Notes: generated by a model from the sequence alone, not told the origin. DNA of 47,519 nucleotides from Myxococcales bacterium (GCA_012514535.1 JAAZAA010000365.1:1-47519); one strand, 5' to 3'; shown: positions 27,144 to 34,508, counted from the stretch's first letter. A program made the numbers and translations.

Positions 27144-27301
27144 GATGGCCCGCCGCCGGTGACCACCTCGCTCACCGATGGGCAAGTCGCCCGTGGCCAC
27201 CAGCGACGGTCTCCCCGCGCAGATGGCCCGCCGCTGAGGGCGCCCCGTCGATGGCCGCCGCTGGTGGTTCGCCGCCGATGGCCACCCGCGACGATGCCCC
27301 C
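27144..27301. repeat. Five degenerate GATGGCC-headed repeats
   Basis: Units of roughly 24-27 bases begin with GATGG at 27144, 27177, 27222, 27250 and 27277. Their shared core is GATGGCC(C)GCCGC followed by a GGTGxCCACC-like tail. Spacing is irregular (33, 45, 28, 27). This may be a decayed tandem array or a set of regulator sites upstream of the lipoprotein gene. Confidence 0.5.
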
Positions 27302-27446
27302 CCCGCCGTGGCGCGCTGCTGGTAGCAGCTCAGCCCCTCGCTCCACGGCTAGCGCCTTCGAAGAAGTCCCCAGCCCCACCCCCAGTGAATCGCCCAGGCG
27401 CGGCGAGGCGCGTCGAAAGGGGCTCGGTTTGGGCGGCGAGTGAGCA

Positions 27447-27452
27447 TAGGGT
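27447..27452 (+). promoter_or_regulatory. Putative -10 box for the Dabb gene
   Basis: TAGGGT ends exactly 6 bases before the ATG; no Shine-Dalgarno intervenes. No clear -35. Confidence 0.4.
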
Positions 27453-27458
27453 CACCTC

Positions 27459-27767
27459 ATGGTGACGCACGTCGTGTTCTTCAAGTTCGCCGACCCCGCC
27501 GACGCCGAACAGGCGCGGACCCTCCTGCTCGGAATGCAAGGGCGCATTCCCGGCCTACGACAGGTGGAGGCCGGGCTCGATTTCACCCGCAGCGCGCGAT
27601 CCTTCGATCTCGCTTTGATCACCCGTCACGACGACCGCAGCGCCCTCGACGTGTACCGCGACCACCCCGTGCATCAGGAGGTCGCGCGCTTCATCCGCGA
27701 GCGCTCCACGGCCTCCGCCGCCGTCGACTTCGTCGGGAGCGTCACCGAGCAGGGCGCCGCCGTGTGA
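27459..27767 (+). CDS. Dabb (stress-responsive A/B barrel) domain protein
   Basis: A 102-residue ferredoxin-like-fold protein of the dimeric A/B barrel type. It starts with the family pattern VTHVVFFKFADPADAEQA. It contains GMQGRIPGLRQVEAGLDF and the conserved HP motif in YRDHPVHQEVARFI, and ends in VDF. Dabb proteins are small oligomers of uncertain, sometimes catalytic, function. Length is normal. Its last 94 bases lie opposite the 3' end of the DAHP synthase gene. Confidence 0.9.
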   Translation: MVTHVVFFKFADPADAEQARTLLLGMQGRIPGLRQVEAGLDFTRSARSFDLALITRHDDRSALDVYRDHPVHQEVARFIRERSTASAAVDFVGSVTEQGAAV

Positions 27768-28804
27768 CGCACGCCATCCGCCAGCTCCCGCAGGAGCGTG
27801 GCGGTGGTGTCGAAGTCGATGCAGGCGTCCGTGACGCTCTGCCCGTACACGAGCGGTCCTCGGCCGAGATCCTGCCGCCCGGCGACCAGGTGGCTCTCCA
27901 ACATGAGTCCGGCGAGTCCCGGGAGTCCACCACGCAGGTGCTCCAGGACCGTGCGGGCGACGGCGGGCTGCCGCGTGTGATCCTTCTCCGAGTTGCCGTG
28001 GCTGCAGTCGACGATCACCGCCGACGGAACCCCCGCCGAGCGGAGCGACTCGACGGCCGCGCTCACGGAGCGCGCGTCGTAGTTGGGCCCCGAGCGCCCG
28101 CCGCGCAGCACGAGGTGGGCGCCGCCGTTGCCAGCGCTTTGGAGCACGCTCAGCTGCCCCCGCTCGTCGACGCCGAGGTGCCGGTGAGGCGCTCGTGCCG
28201 CCACCACCGCGCACACGGCCGCCTCGAAGGAGCCATCCGTGCCGTTCTTGAAGCCCACCGGGAGGGGCAAGTTGCTGGCGAGCTGCCGGTGCGGCTGGCT
28301 CTCCGTCGTGCGTGCCCCGATGGCAGCCCAGCTGAGCGTATCCACCAGGTAGGGCGCGACGAGGGGCTCCAGGAGCTCCGTCGCGAGGGGCACGCCCAGC
28401 TCCGCGAGCTCCACGAGCAGACGGCGCGTCTCCACGAGCCCGAGGACGAGATCGTCACTCCCGTCGAGGTGGGGATCGTACAAGAACCCCTTCCACCCGA
28501 GGCTGGTGCGCGGCTTCTCGAAGTAGGCGCGCATCACCAAGGACACATCGTCTCCGAGCTCCCTCTGCAAGCGGAGGAGCCGCTCTGCGTAGTCGAGGGC
28601 CGCCGCCCGGTCGTGGATGGAGCAGGGCCCGACGACGGCGACGACGGGACCGCGCTCCCCCGCCAGGCGAGCTCCGAGCCGGCGTCGCTGCTCGGAGATC
28701 CGCCGCCGCGCCTCGTCGCTCAAGGAAAACCTGGCCGAGAGCTCCGCGGGGCTGGGCAGAGTCCGGTCTCGTTCGGGTCGCAGAGGGGGAGGTGCATCGG
28801 TCAT
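27674..28804 (-). CDS. aroG: 3-deoxy-7-phosphoheptulonate (DAHP) synthase, class I
   Basis: A 376-residue enzyme that condenses PEP and erythrose-4-phosphate, the entry to aromatic amino acid synthesis. Family motifs are complete: VVGPCSIHDRAAALDYAERL, RAYFEKPRTSLGWKG, GFKNGTDGSF, VLRGGRSGPNYDARSV, DCSHGNSEKDHTRQ, MLESHLVAGRQ and YGQSVTDACI. This is the AroF/G/H-type (class Ia), normally ~350 residues. The extra 30-residue tail after LADGVR lies exactly in the stretch that overlaps the Dabb gene on the other strand. The Met start at 28804 is chosen because the reading frame upstream is interrupted by the attenuator terminator. Regulation by the aromatic leader upstream is described separately. 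Confidence 0.95.
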   Translation of the reverse strand: MTDAPPPLRPERDRTLPSPAELSARFSLSDEARRRISEQRRRLGARLAGERGPVVAVVGPCSIHDRAAALDYAERLLRLQRELGDDVSLVMRAYFEKPRTSLGWKGFLYDPHLDGSDDLVLGLVETRRLLVELAELGVPLATELLEPLVAPYLVDTLSWAAIGARTTESQPHRQLASNLPLPVGFKNGTDGSFEAAVCAVVAARAPHRHLGVDERGQLSVLQSAGNGGAHLVLRGGRSGPNYDARSVSAAVESLRSAGVPSAVIVDCSHGNSEKDHTRQPAVARTVLEHLRGGLPGLAGLMLESHLVAGRQDLGRGPLVYGQSVTDACIDFDTTATLLRELADGVRHTAAPCSVTLPTKSTAAEAVERSRMKRATS

Positions 28805-28834
28805 GGCGAATCGAGGGGGAAAGAGGGAAAGCAC

Positions 28835-28870
28835 AAAAACGAAAAGCCCCTGGTCCGGGGGACCAAGGGC
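28835..28870 (-). terminator. Intrinsic terminator of the aroG attenuator
   Basis: On the minus strand, GCCCTTGGTCC pairs with GGACCAGGGGC (11 pairs with one U-G, loop CCC; 28870-28846), then TTTTCGTTTTT. It lies before the aroG start, so it would stop transcription ahead of the gene. This is the clearest U-tailed terminator in the window. Confidence 0.85.
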
Positions 28871-28959
28871 GGCTCGGAATCGACGTTCTCCTGAGCTTCA
28901 GCGGCTCCAGGCCGCTCGCGACACACGGCCGCCCTCGGTTCCCACCTTCCGGGGAAACC
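28862..28959 (-). promoter_or_regulatory. Attenuator stems (1:2 and antiterminator 2:3) upstream of aroG
   Basis: Arm 1 GGTTTCCC (28959-28952) can pair with GGGAACC (28943-28937), loop of 8 and one bulged base. Arm 2 ACCGAGGGCGGC (28939-28928) can instead pair with arm 3 GCCGCCCTTGGT (28873-28862): 12 pairs, one G-U. Arm 3 includes most of the 5' half of the terminator, so 2:3 and the terminator exclude each other. Arm 1 covers the Trp13-Phe14-Pro15 codons of the leader peptide. A ribosome stalled there would mask arm 1, free arm 2 and favour antitermination. An inner hairpin AGCGGC/GCCGCT (28916-28899) also forms. Confidence 0.8.
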
Positions 28960-28996
28960 AATAGCTAAACCGGGTAAAAAATCGCGAAGCGACCAT
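28898..28996 (-). CDS. Aromatic-rich leader peptide of the aroG attenuator
   Basis: A 32-codon open frame, too short for routine gene calling, between the promoter and the terminator. Its first half holds Phe6-Phe7, Phe10 and the run Tyr12-Trp13-Phe14, with codons TTT TTT, TTT and TAT TGG TTT. Six of nine residues from 6 to 14 are aromatic. These cover all three end products of the pathway that aroG opens. The second half (Gly/Arg-rich) encodes arm 2 in its RNA. The stop TGA lies at 28900-28898. No strong Shine-Dalgarno precedes the ATG, but the probable transcription start is only ~6 bases away. Confidence 0.85.
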   Translation of the reverse strand: MVASRFFTRFSYWFPRKVGTEGGRVSRAAWSR

Positions 28997-29008
28997 CGTC
29001 GAGCTTCG

Positions 29009-29037
29009 AGGCTAAGCCATCGCGAGCCCTCAGGCAA
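29009..29037 (-). promoter_or_regulatory. Putative promoter of the aroG leader transcript
   Basis: Minus strand: TTGCCT (29037-29032), a 17-base spacer and TAGCCT (29014-29009). The expected transcription start is near 29002, just ahead of the leader ATG at 28996. Confidence 0.55.
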
Positions 29038-29144
29038 GCGGGTCGCGCGGCTCCCGCTCCCAGCGTGTCTCGGGCGTGCTTTCACGCGCGTGGTTCGCGC
29101 AGGCGGGTTTCGCCCGGGCGGATCCGCGTGGGAGCGGACGCGCC

Positions 29145-29696
29145 TCAGTCGGGCGCCGACACGCGGACGGAGCTCACGCGCCACGTGCTCCCGTCCTTCC
29201 GGAGCGCGAAGACGACGTCCCGCTCCTCGCGCCGGTACGAGCTTCCCCCCACCTTCACTCGCCCCCGGGCCAGCGCCGCGTCGGCAGTCCGGGCCGCGTT
29301 CCGGGCGTCCGTCCGCTCGCCGCGCGCCGTCCCGTCCCCCCCTTCATCGACTCCCACCTCGATGTCGAGGGACCCGAGCGTCACGTCGAAGACGCCGAGC
29401 CCCGTCTGGACCCGGGCCGCCGCGAGCGCGAGCGCCCGCGGGCCCGAGGGGAGGCTCCCCACTTCCGGGACCTCGACGCGGACGTCGGGGGTGAGGAGCT
29501 CGTCGAAGCGCTCCTTCAGGTAATTGGCGCGGAACACGACGTTGGTCACCGGCTCCGGAGAGCTCACCGCCTCCGCCAGGGCTTCGAGCTGACCGCGGAT
29601 ACGCTCCTCGTCGCTGGGGCGGGCGAGCACCGCGTACCCCACCAGGGCCACACCCCCAGCGACCGCGAGGTACCCGAGCCAACGTCGTCGATTCAT
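29145..29696 (-). CDS. Membrane-anchored NTF2-like domain protein
   Basis: A 183-residue protein with an N-terminal hydrophobic anchor (residues 5-25, LGYLAVAGGVALVGYAVLA). The domain after it resembles NTF2/SnoaL-like folds: helix RIRGQLEALAEAVSSP, then beta-strands ending in RDVVFALRKDGSTWRVSSVRV. The fold serves many roles, so function is open. The start is the Met with AGGAAGG upstream (about 10 bases). Divergent from the coiled-coil protein at 29931. Confidence 0.75.
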   Translation of the reverse strand: MNRRRWLGYLAVAGGVALVGYAVLARPSDEERIRGQLEALAEAVSSPEPVTNVVFRANYLKERFDELLTPDVRVEVPEVGSLPSGPRALALAAARVQTGLGVFDVTLGSLDIEVGVDEGGDGTARGERTDARNAARTADAALARGRVKVGGSSYRREERDVVFALRKDGSTWRVSSVRVSAPD

Positions 29697-29895
29697 CTCC
29701 GTCGCCTTCCTCTCCGTCCCGCGCCCCGGGCGCTCATGCATCGCGTCGCTTCGCCGTCGCTGCCGTCGTCGGCGGCCCCTCCATTTCCCTACCATCGCCC
29801 TCGGCCTCTCGACAGGGTGTCGGCAGGCTCCGCGCGCGCTCCGTGCTCGCTCTGCGCTCGTCCCCCGGCTCGGCGCCCTTCTCCGGCGCCTCGGA

Positions 29896-29922
29896 TTGCT
29901 TCCCCGCATCGGCGGAGATAAT
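29896..29922 (+). promoter_or_regulatory. Putative promoter for the coiled-coil membrane protein gene
   Basis: TTGCTT (29896-29901) and GATAAT (29917-29922), 15 bases apart; alternatively TAATGC with 17-base spacing. The GTG start lies 8 bases after GATAAT, again near-leaderless. Confidence 0.45.
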
Positions 29923-29930
29923 GCGGGGCG

Positions 29931-30482
29931 GTGAACGGTCAACCCTCGGAGACGAGCTCGGGTGGTGCGCGCAGGACGGCGAAGGGCATCCCGCCCCGCG
30001 TCCTCTGGATCGGCGGTGCTGCCCTTGGATCCGTGCTGGCGGTGCTCATCGCCTGGCAAGTGGGCGTCCATCAGAGTCGCGCCGAGGTCGAGCGTCTGAG
30101 TGAGGAGCTCACCCGAGCCGACGCGCGCCTGAACGCGCTCGAGGCGCGGCGCCTCCTCCACGGTGCGGTTCTCCAGCTCGAGTCGCGCAACTTCGGCTCC
30201 GCCCAGGAACGCGTGGACGGCGCCAAGCGGTTCCTCGCGGCGAGCCAGGAGCTCACGGAGGACGCGGCCCTGGCGGATCTGCTCGCCCAGGTCGAGACGT
30301 TCCAGACGAACGTCGATCCCAACGTCGGCAAGCAAGTCGCTCGACTCGCGCAGCTCATGACGACCCTCGACGAGCACCTCCCGACGCCGGAGCTGCCCCA
30401 CGGCGCGCCACCCCCCGAACCGCCCCCCGAACCGCCTCGCCTCGAAGACGGCGCCGAGAGCGCGCCCGACGCGCAACAATGA
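29931..30482 (+). CDS. Single-pass membrane protein with coiled coil
   Basis: A 183-residue protein of unknown function. It has a short polar N-terminus, one membrane span (about 24-46, VLWIGGAALGSVLAVLIAWQ) and a helical region with heptad-like spacing (AEVERLSEELTRADARLNALEARRLL). A second helical stretch (FGSAQERVDGAKRFLAAS; ALADLLAQVETFQ) is followed by a Pro/Glu-rich tail (PPPEPPPEPPRLED). The layout, with the soluble part after the anchor, suggests a periplasmic helical domain. The start is GTG next to the promoter box. Codon usage at third positions fits real coding. Confidence 0.75.
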   Translation: MNGQPSETSSGGARRTAKGIPPRVLWIGGAALGSVLAVLIAWQVGVHQSRAEVERLSEELTRADARLNALEARRLLHGAVLQLESRNFGSAQERVDGAKRFLAASQELTEDAALADLLAQVETFQTNVDPNVGKQVARLAQLMTTLDEHLPTPELPHGAPPPEPPPEPPRLEDGAESAPDAQQ

Positions 30483-30499
30483 CCGTTTGGTGAGCGGGC

Positions 30500-31621
30500 T
30501 CAGAAGGTCCCGATCACGTCGAGCCCGCGGAGGTTCGGGACCACGATGACCTGCAACCCTGCGGCTCCCGACGCCCTCGAGGACGAGCTCGAGGACGGGG
30601 ACGACGCGGTCGCCTCGGGTCCCCTGCCCATTCGATAGTGAATCCACGGCACGAACCAGCCGATGGCGCTCCCCGCGGCCGCCCCCACCAGCACGTCCGT
30701 GAGGAAATGCTGATCGCTGGCGATGCGCGCCGCGCCCGCCACGGCAGCCACCGTCAGGCTGCCCGCGCAGGGCACCCAGCGCACCCCTCGTCCATAGAGG
30801 GGCAGGTGGGCATGGTGGGTGCAGGTGGCGGCGGCCATGGCGAAGGCCGTCGAGGTATGACCACTGTAGAAGGATCGGTAGGGGTAGCCGCCGGTGCACG
30901 AGGAGCCGTCCTCGGTGGTGTCTTCGCCAGCGCAGTCCCGCACGTAGGGACGCTCCCGAGACACCCACGTCGCCGTCGCCAGCTGGACGCCGAGAGAGAG
31001 GGCGAGGACCTGTGCGTCGATCAGAGCGAGCTGCCAGGCCACGTCCGGGCTCTGGTGGATCACGCCCGCGTTGAGGAGGGCGTCGCCGACGAAGGCGTAG
31101 GAGATCTCGAGGGCCACTGCCACGTCGCTCACCAGGCGCCCCGCCCGGCGACCGCTCGCGGAGTCGGCGCGCGCCCACGAGCGCACGTCCTCGTCGACCG
31201 CCCACGTCCAGCGTCGTGGATCGGCTTCATCGGGGCCTGTCACCAGGGCGACGAGCGCCGTCCCCGCGCCCGCCCCGAGGACCGCCGCGTTCCACCACCC
31301 GAAGCGGCGCCATTCGGGTTGCCAGACGAGCGACGGCTCCGTTGATTGGGGCTCCGCTGTCTCCCCGATGCCATCCACCGCGGCGCCATCCACCGCGGCG
31401 CCATCCACCGCGGCGCCGTCCACCGCGACGCCGTCCACCGTAGCGCCGTCCACGGGACGCGCGTCGTCCGCGGCGTGCCCCTCGACGGCGAAGCACATCC
31501 CACAGCCGAACAGCGCGAGCGCGACTCTGCGCAACCCGTCCGCCGCGACACCCCATCGGAACACTCCAATCGCGGAGCGACGCCCACCGCGGCCCAGAGC
31601 CCGCGCGCCCCTCTCACACAT
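30500..31621 (-). CDS. PAP2-family phosphatase with repeat-bearing N-terminus
   Basis: A 373-residue membrane protein. The PAP2 (lipid phosphatase/vanadium haloperoxidase-like) motifs are SFYSGHTS (Ser253, His255) and RIASDQHFLTDVLVG (Arg299, His305, Asp309). The first motif is degenerate (VSRERPY; no Lys). Several hydrophobic helices surround them. The N-terminus has a signal-like stretch (30-50), then a VDGAA/VDGxA pentapeptide repeat (about 57-85) before the catalytic domain. Typical substrates are undecaprenyl pyrophosphate or phosphatidic acid; no assignment is possible. It is last in a minus-strand run; the methyltransferase gene ends 10 bases upstream. Confidence 0.88.
   Translation of the reverse strand: MCERGARALGRGGRRSAIGVFRWGVAADGLRRVALALFGCGMCFAVEGHAADDARPVDGATVDGVAVDGAAVDGAAVDGAAVDGIGETAEPQSTEPSLVWQPEWRRFGWWNAAVLGAGAGTALVALVTGPDEADPRRWTWAVDEDVRSWARADSASGRRAGRLVSDVAVALEISYAFVGDALLNAGVIHQSPDVAWQLALIDAQVLALSLGVQLATATWVSRERPYVRDCAGEDTTEDGSSCTGGYPYRSFYSGHTSTAFAMAAATCTHHAHLPLYGRGVRWVPCAGSLTVAAVAGAARIASDQHFLTDVLVGAAAGSAIGWFVPWIHYRMGRGPEATASSPSSSSSSRASGAAGLQVIVVPNLRGLDVIGTF
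31371..31460. repeat. 15-base tandem repeat inside the PAP2 gene
   Basis: Six units of 15 bases: CCATCCACCGCGGCG at 31371, 31386 and 31401 exactly, then three diverged copies at 31416, 31431 and 31446. In frame they encode the VDGAA-type pentapeptides, so copy number can vary without a frameshift. Confidence 0.8.
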
Positions 31622-31631
31622 CGCTCCCTCG

Positions 31632-32789
31632 TCAGCGTCGCGCACCGCTCGAGACCTCCACGGCGACCGCGAGTCCGCCATTGCTCGTCCGGAATCGCGC
31701 CTCGAACGGGAGGGACGAGCGCCGTTCGAGGAGCCCGTTCGCCGGCAGGAGCAAGACGACCGGGCGCAGATCCGGACGCCGCAGTAGCAAGCGGCTCAAC
31801 CGCGCGAGCAGCTCGCGGCTCTGCCGGACGCGCACACCATAGGGTGGGTTGGAGATGACGACGGCGCCCTCGGGGATCTCCTGCGCCGCGCTCTCGAAGT
31901 CACCCTGGATCCAGCGGCAGCGCGCCTCGAGCCCCGCCGCTCGCGCATTCGCCTGAGCCGCTCGTAGGGCCTTGCCCGACACGTCCGAGCCGAACGCGAG
32001 GGGGCGCTCTGCCTCTGCGACGGGGACACTCGCCTCGAGAACCTGCTGCTGCGCCGTCCAAAGTCGATAGTGTTCCGCGTCGTGGGTGGGCCAGTCCTCG
32101 AAGGCGAAGCGTCGCCGCGCGCCCGCGGCGACGCCGGCGAGGAGCTCGAGCCACTCGAGCGCGATCGTCCCGGCGCCGCAGAAGGGATCCCACAGCACGT
32201 CCGCCTCGGGGGCCTCGCGCCGCGCGACGCGAACGAGCGCCGCCGCCAAGGTCTCCCGCAAAGACGCCTCCGCGACGTGGGTCCGGTACCCGCGCCGGTG
32301 CAGGCGCTCGCCGCTGGCGTCGACGCTGACCTGCACCCGATCGTTCTGGAGCCGCACGTGGATCTTGGTGCCGGCCCCCCCGCGCGCCGCGGTCTCGACC
32401 CCGGCGCGCTCCCGCAACACCCGAGAGACCCGCTCCGCGACGGCGTCCGAGTGCCACAGACGCGAGCGGCGCGCCACGACGTGCACGGCGGCGACGCTCC
32501 CCGACCGCAGGTAGGCGCGCCAAGGCAACCGCGTGAGCCCCTGGACGAGGGTCTCGAAGTCCCGCGCCACGAAGGGCTTGAGCCGAACGCGGACGGACTC
32601 TGCCAACCGAGCGCGCCAGCAGAGCTCCCAGAGCCCGCGGGCGTCCGTGCGCAGCTCGACCCCTCCGGGCGTCGCGGCGCCGACGAGGCCGAGCTCCGCG
32701 ACCTCTTCCTGCAAGAGCGCCTCCAGGCCAGGAGCGCAGGCCGCGAACAGGGCGTACTGCGTCGCGGTGCCCCCGGGAGGAGTGCTCAT
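31632..32789 (-). CDS. THUMP-domain class I RNA methyltransferase (RlmL-type)
   Basis: A 385-residue SAM-dependent methyltransferase for rRNA or tRNA. The N-terminal half looks like a THUMP RNA-binding domain (YALFAACAPGLEALLQEEVAEL; KIHVRLQNDRVQVSVDASGERLHRRGY). The catalytic half has the SAM motif DVLWDPFCGAGTIALEWLELLAG and the amino-methyltransferase motif VISNPPYGVRV. This is the architecture of RlmL/YcbY N-terminal-type m2G methyltransferases. The ATG giving MSTPPGG is preferred because the upstream extension is Arg/Ser-rich noise. It is the third gene of a minus-strand operon. Confidence 0.92.
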   Translation of the reverse strand: MSTPPGGTATQYALFAACAPGLEALLQEEVAELGLVGAATPGGVELRTDARGLWELCWRARLAESVRVRLKPFVARDFETLVQGLTRLPWRAYLRSGSVAAVHVVARRSRLWHSDAVAERVSRVLRERAGVETAARGGAGTKIHVRLQNDRVQVSVDASGERLHRRGYRTHVAEASLRETLAAALVRVARREAPEADVLWDPFCGAGTIALEWLELLAGVAAGARRRFAFEDWPTHDAEHYRLWTAQQQVLEASVPVAEAERPLAFGSDVSGKALRAAQANARAAGLEARCRWIQGDFESAAQEIPEGAVVISNPPYGVRVRQSRELLARLSRLLLRRPDLRPVVLLLPANGLLERRSSLPFEARFRTSNGGLAVAVEVSSGARR

Positions 32790-32848
32790 GGCTCGGTGCT
32801 CTAGTCGGTTTTCTGCTCGCGACAAACGGCCGCTCGTCGCGGCATCGC

Positions 32849-33418
32849 TCATCGCTCGAGCGCCGGGTACGTCGCCCGCGCTCCGTCCGGGTCCCCCGAG
32901 CCACGATCCTCGCTTGCGAGGAGCCCCTCACGGAGGATGAGCTCCGCTTCCGCTCGGTACCGTCGAGCCAGGTCGTCGTCGACGTCGTCGATCAGGACCC
33001 GGGGACGCACCCGGCCCTGGCAGGGCCCGCGCTCGCCGGGCCGGCTCTCGGGAAGCCGAAGCTCGGCGAGCGGCACGACCCCCTCGTCGTGGAGCGTGTC
33101 GAGGTGCTCGCGTCGCCCGAAGTCCGACGAGGGCAGCCGGAGGCGCGTGTGACTCGCGGGGGCCGACGTGACGTCCTCGTCGTAGAGCGTGTCGAGGCGC
33201 TCCCGCTGATCGAGCCCGAGCAGCGTGGGCATGCGGCGACGTCCCCGGGGCACCTCGAGCTCGAGCTCTCCCCGGGCATCCCCCGCGCGGACGACGACCG
33301 CTTGTCGGCGGCGGCGCAGCCTCACCTCGACGTCGTGGAGGCCGCTCTGGCGCGCCGCCGAAGGCTGATGTTCCCCCTGATGAGCGGACGACTGGGACGC
33401 GAAGGAGCTGTCGGCCAC
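32849..33418 (-). CDS. Unknown protein with internal LDTLxDE repeat
   Basis: A 189-residue protein in a minus-strand operon between the extensin-like and methyltransferase genes. Start GTG at 33418 is uncertain (GGGAG sits unusually close). Two related segments are visible: ERLDTLYDEDVTSAPASHTR with LRLP, and EHLDTLHDEGVVPLAELRLP. They suggest an ancestral duplication of a ~30-residue unit. The N-terminal third is basic (VEVRLRRRRQAVVVRAGD); the C-terminal part is acidic and helical (VLIDDVDDDLARRYRAEAELI). No signal peptide, membrane span or known motif. Conservative reading: a small cytosolic protein of unknown role. Confidence 0.6.
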   Translation of the reverse strand: MADSSFASQSSAHQGEHQPSAARQSGLHDVEVRLRRRRQAVVVRAGDARGELELEVPRGRRRMPTLLGLDQRERLDTLYDEDVTSAPASHTRLRLPSSDFGRREHLDTLHDEGVVPLAELRLPESRPGERGPCQGRVRPRVLIDDVDDDLARRYRAEAELILREGLLASEDRGSGDPDGARATYPALER

Positions 33419-33464
33419 GCTCCCGTCATGCCCTCATCCTCCCCCCGCGGCCAAATTTCGAGAC

Positions 33465-34364
33465 TCAGCGGACCCCGAACCACTTGGCATCGCGCTTGAT
33501 GTCCATGTGGAGGTGATCGCGATGCGCCGCGTCGTAGTTGGGTGTGAGGATGTGGTGAAAGAGGCCGCGCGCGGCGATCGCGCACACGAGGTTGCGCAGG
33601 CGAACCGAGCGCTCGTTCTCCTCGAGGAGCCTGGCCTCGGGGCCGCAGGGGGGCGTCCCCCGCTCCCCGTGCCAGTCGTCCTCGACGTTGAGGCGCTGTC
33701 CGTCCCGGAGCTCGAACTCCATCACGTCCGCCGCGAGTCCATGGGCGTGCTGGCTGTAGGAGCGACGCCGCGGCAGGCGCGCCTTGGGGCGGTAGAAGTT
33801 GTCGATGCGTACGCGCACGACGTCGTGCTCGACGAGCACCTCCGTCAACTCGTGCAGGATGAGCGCCAGACGACAGTCGAGGACACCGAAGGGTGTGCTC
33901 GCGGGCGGCACCGTGAACCGCACCTCGCCGAGGGGCGCCACGATCCGAAGCGGCCACCCGACGTTCGGCGCCGCGCCCCGGAATCGTTCGACGGACGACT
34001 CGATCTCCGCCAGCCGCTTCCGACAAGCCGCGCTCGAGAGCTGCGCCACCTCGTTGGCGGGCCCCTTGGCGAGCTGTGCGACGCTCGGGAGCGGCTCGTG
34101 GAAGGGATGGCGCGTGGGCTCCGGCGGTGACGCCTCTGCCACTTCGCTGACCTCCGCGGGCTCCGGCGACGGGAGGCGCGGAGTCGGAGCAGCGCTCTTC
34201 AGCTCGATGGGGGGATCGATGACGGGCTCGGCGGCGAACCCGGGCCCGTCGCTGGCCCCCGCCATCGCGCCGCCGCAGGACGTCAGGCCCGCGAGCGCGA
34301 GGCCGCAGGACGCGAGGGAGAGAACCAGCCCGGCCGCGCTCTGACGAGGGGAACGGCGAGGCAT
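33465..34364 (-). CDS. Extensin-like (M15-related) lipoprotein
   Basis: A 299-residue exported protein with lipobox LTSC (Cys30), a Pro/Glu/Ala-rich linker to ~100, and a C-terminal domain like Extensin_C. Key features are CRLALILHELTEVLVEHDV, IDNFYRPKARLPRRRSYSQH, the metal-site pattern SQHAHGLAADVMEFEL and a terminal AHRDHLHMDI. The His/Asp/His layout is that of M15-type peptidoglycan endopeptidases, so a role in cell-wall cleavage is plausible. Start: the Met giving the signal peptide. TAGCGT lies 10 bases upstream. First gene of the minus-strand operon. Confidence 0.85.
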   Translation of the reverse strand: MPRRSPRQSAAGLVLSLASCGLALAGLTSCGGAMAGASDGPGFAAEPVIDPPIELKSAAPTPRLPSPEPAEVSEVAEASPPEPTRHPFHEPLPSVAQLAKGPANEVAQLSSAACRKRLAEIESSVERFRGAAPNVGWPLRIVAPLGEVRFTVPPASTPFGVLDCRLALILHELTEVLVEHDVVRVRIDNFYRPKARLPRRRSYSQHAHGLAADVMEFELRDGQRLNVEDDWHGERGTPPCGPEARLLEENERSVRLRNLVCAIAARGLFHHILTPNYDAAHRDHLHMDIKRDAKWFGVR

Positions 34365-34374
34365 CACGGGGCGG

Positions 34375-34380
34375 ACGCTA
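34375..34380 (-). promoter_or_regulatory. Putative -10 box of the extensin-like operon
   Basis: TAGCGT on the minus strand ends 10 bases before the ATG. TGGACG lies 18 bases upstream of it as a possible -35. Confidence 0.45.
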
Positions 34381-34482
34381 TCTCCCTCGTCCCCCGAGCG
34401 TCCAGAAAAGGCCACCTCTTGGGGGCCATCGGGCCGCGCGCTCTCCCAGCTGGGCGAATGAATTCAACCTCGGCCGAACCTT

Positions 34483-34508
34483 GGCCGGACTGGCAGGCCG
34501 GACTGGCA
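34483..34508. repeat. 13-base perfect tandem duplication
   Basis: GGCCGGACTGGCA occurs twice, back to back, at 34483-34495 and 34496-34508, in the intergenic space. Confidence 0.85.

Larger units (their letters stand above)
27059..27458. other. Gene-free region with degenerate repeats
   Basis: About 400 bases between two divergent starts. It holds five degenerate GATGGCC-headed repeats (27144-27301) and the TAGGGT promoter box of the Dabb gene at 27447. I see no gene or terminator. Confidence 0.5.
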
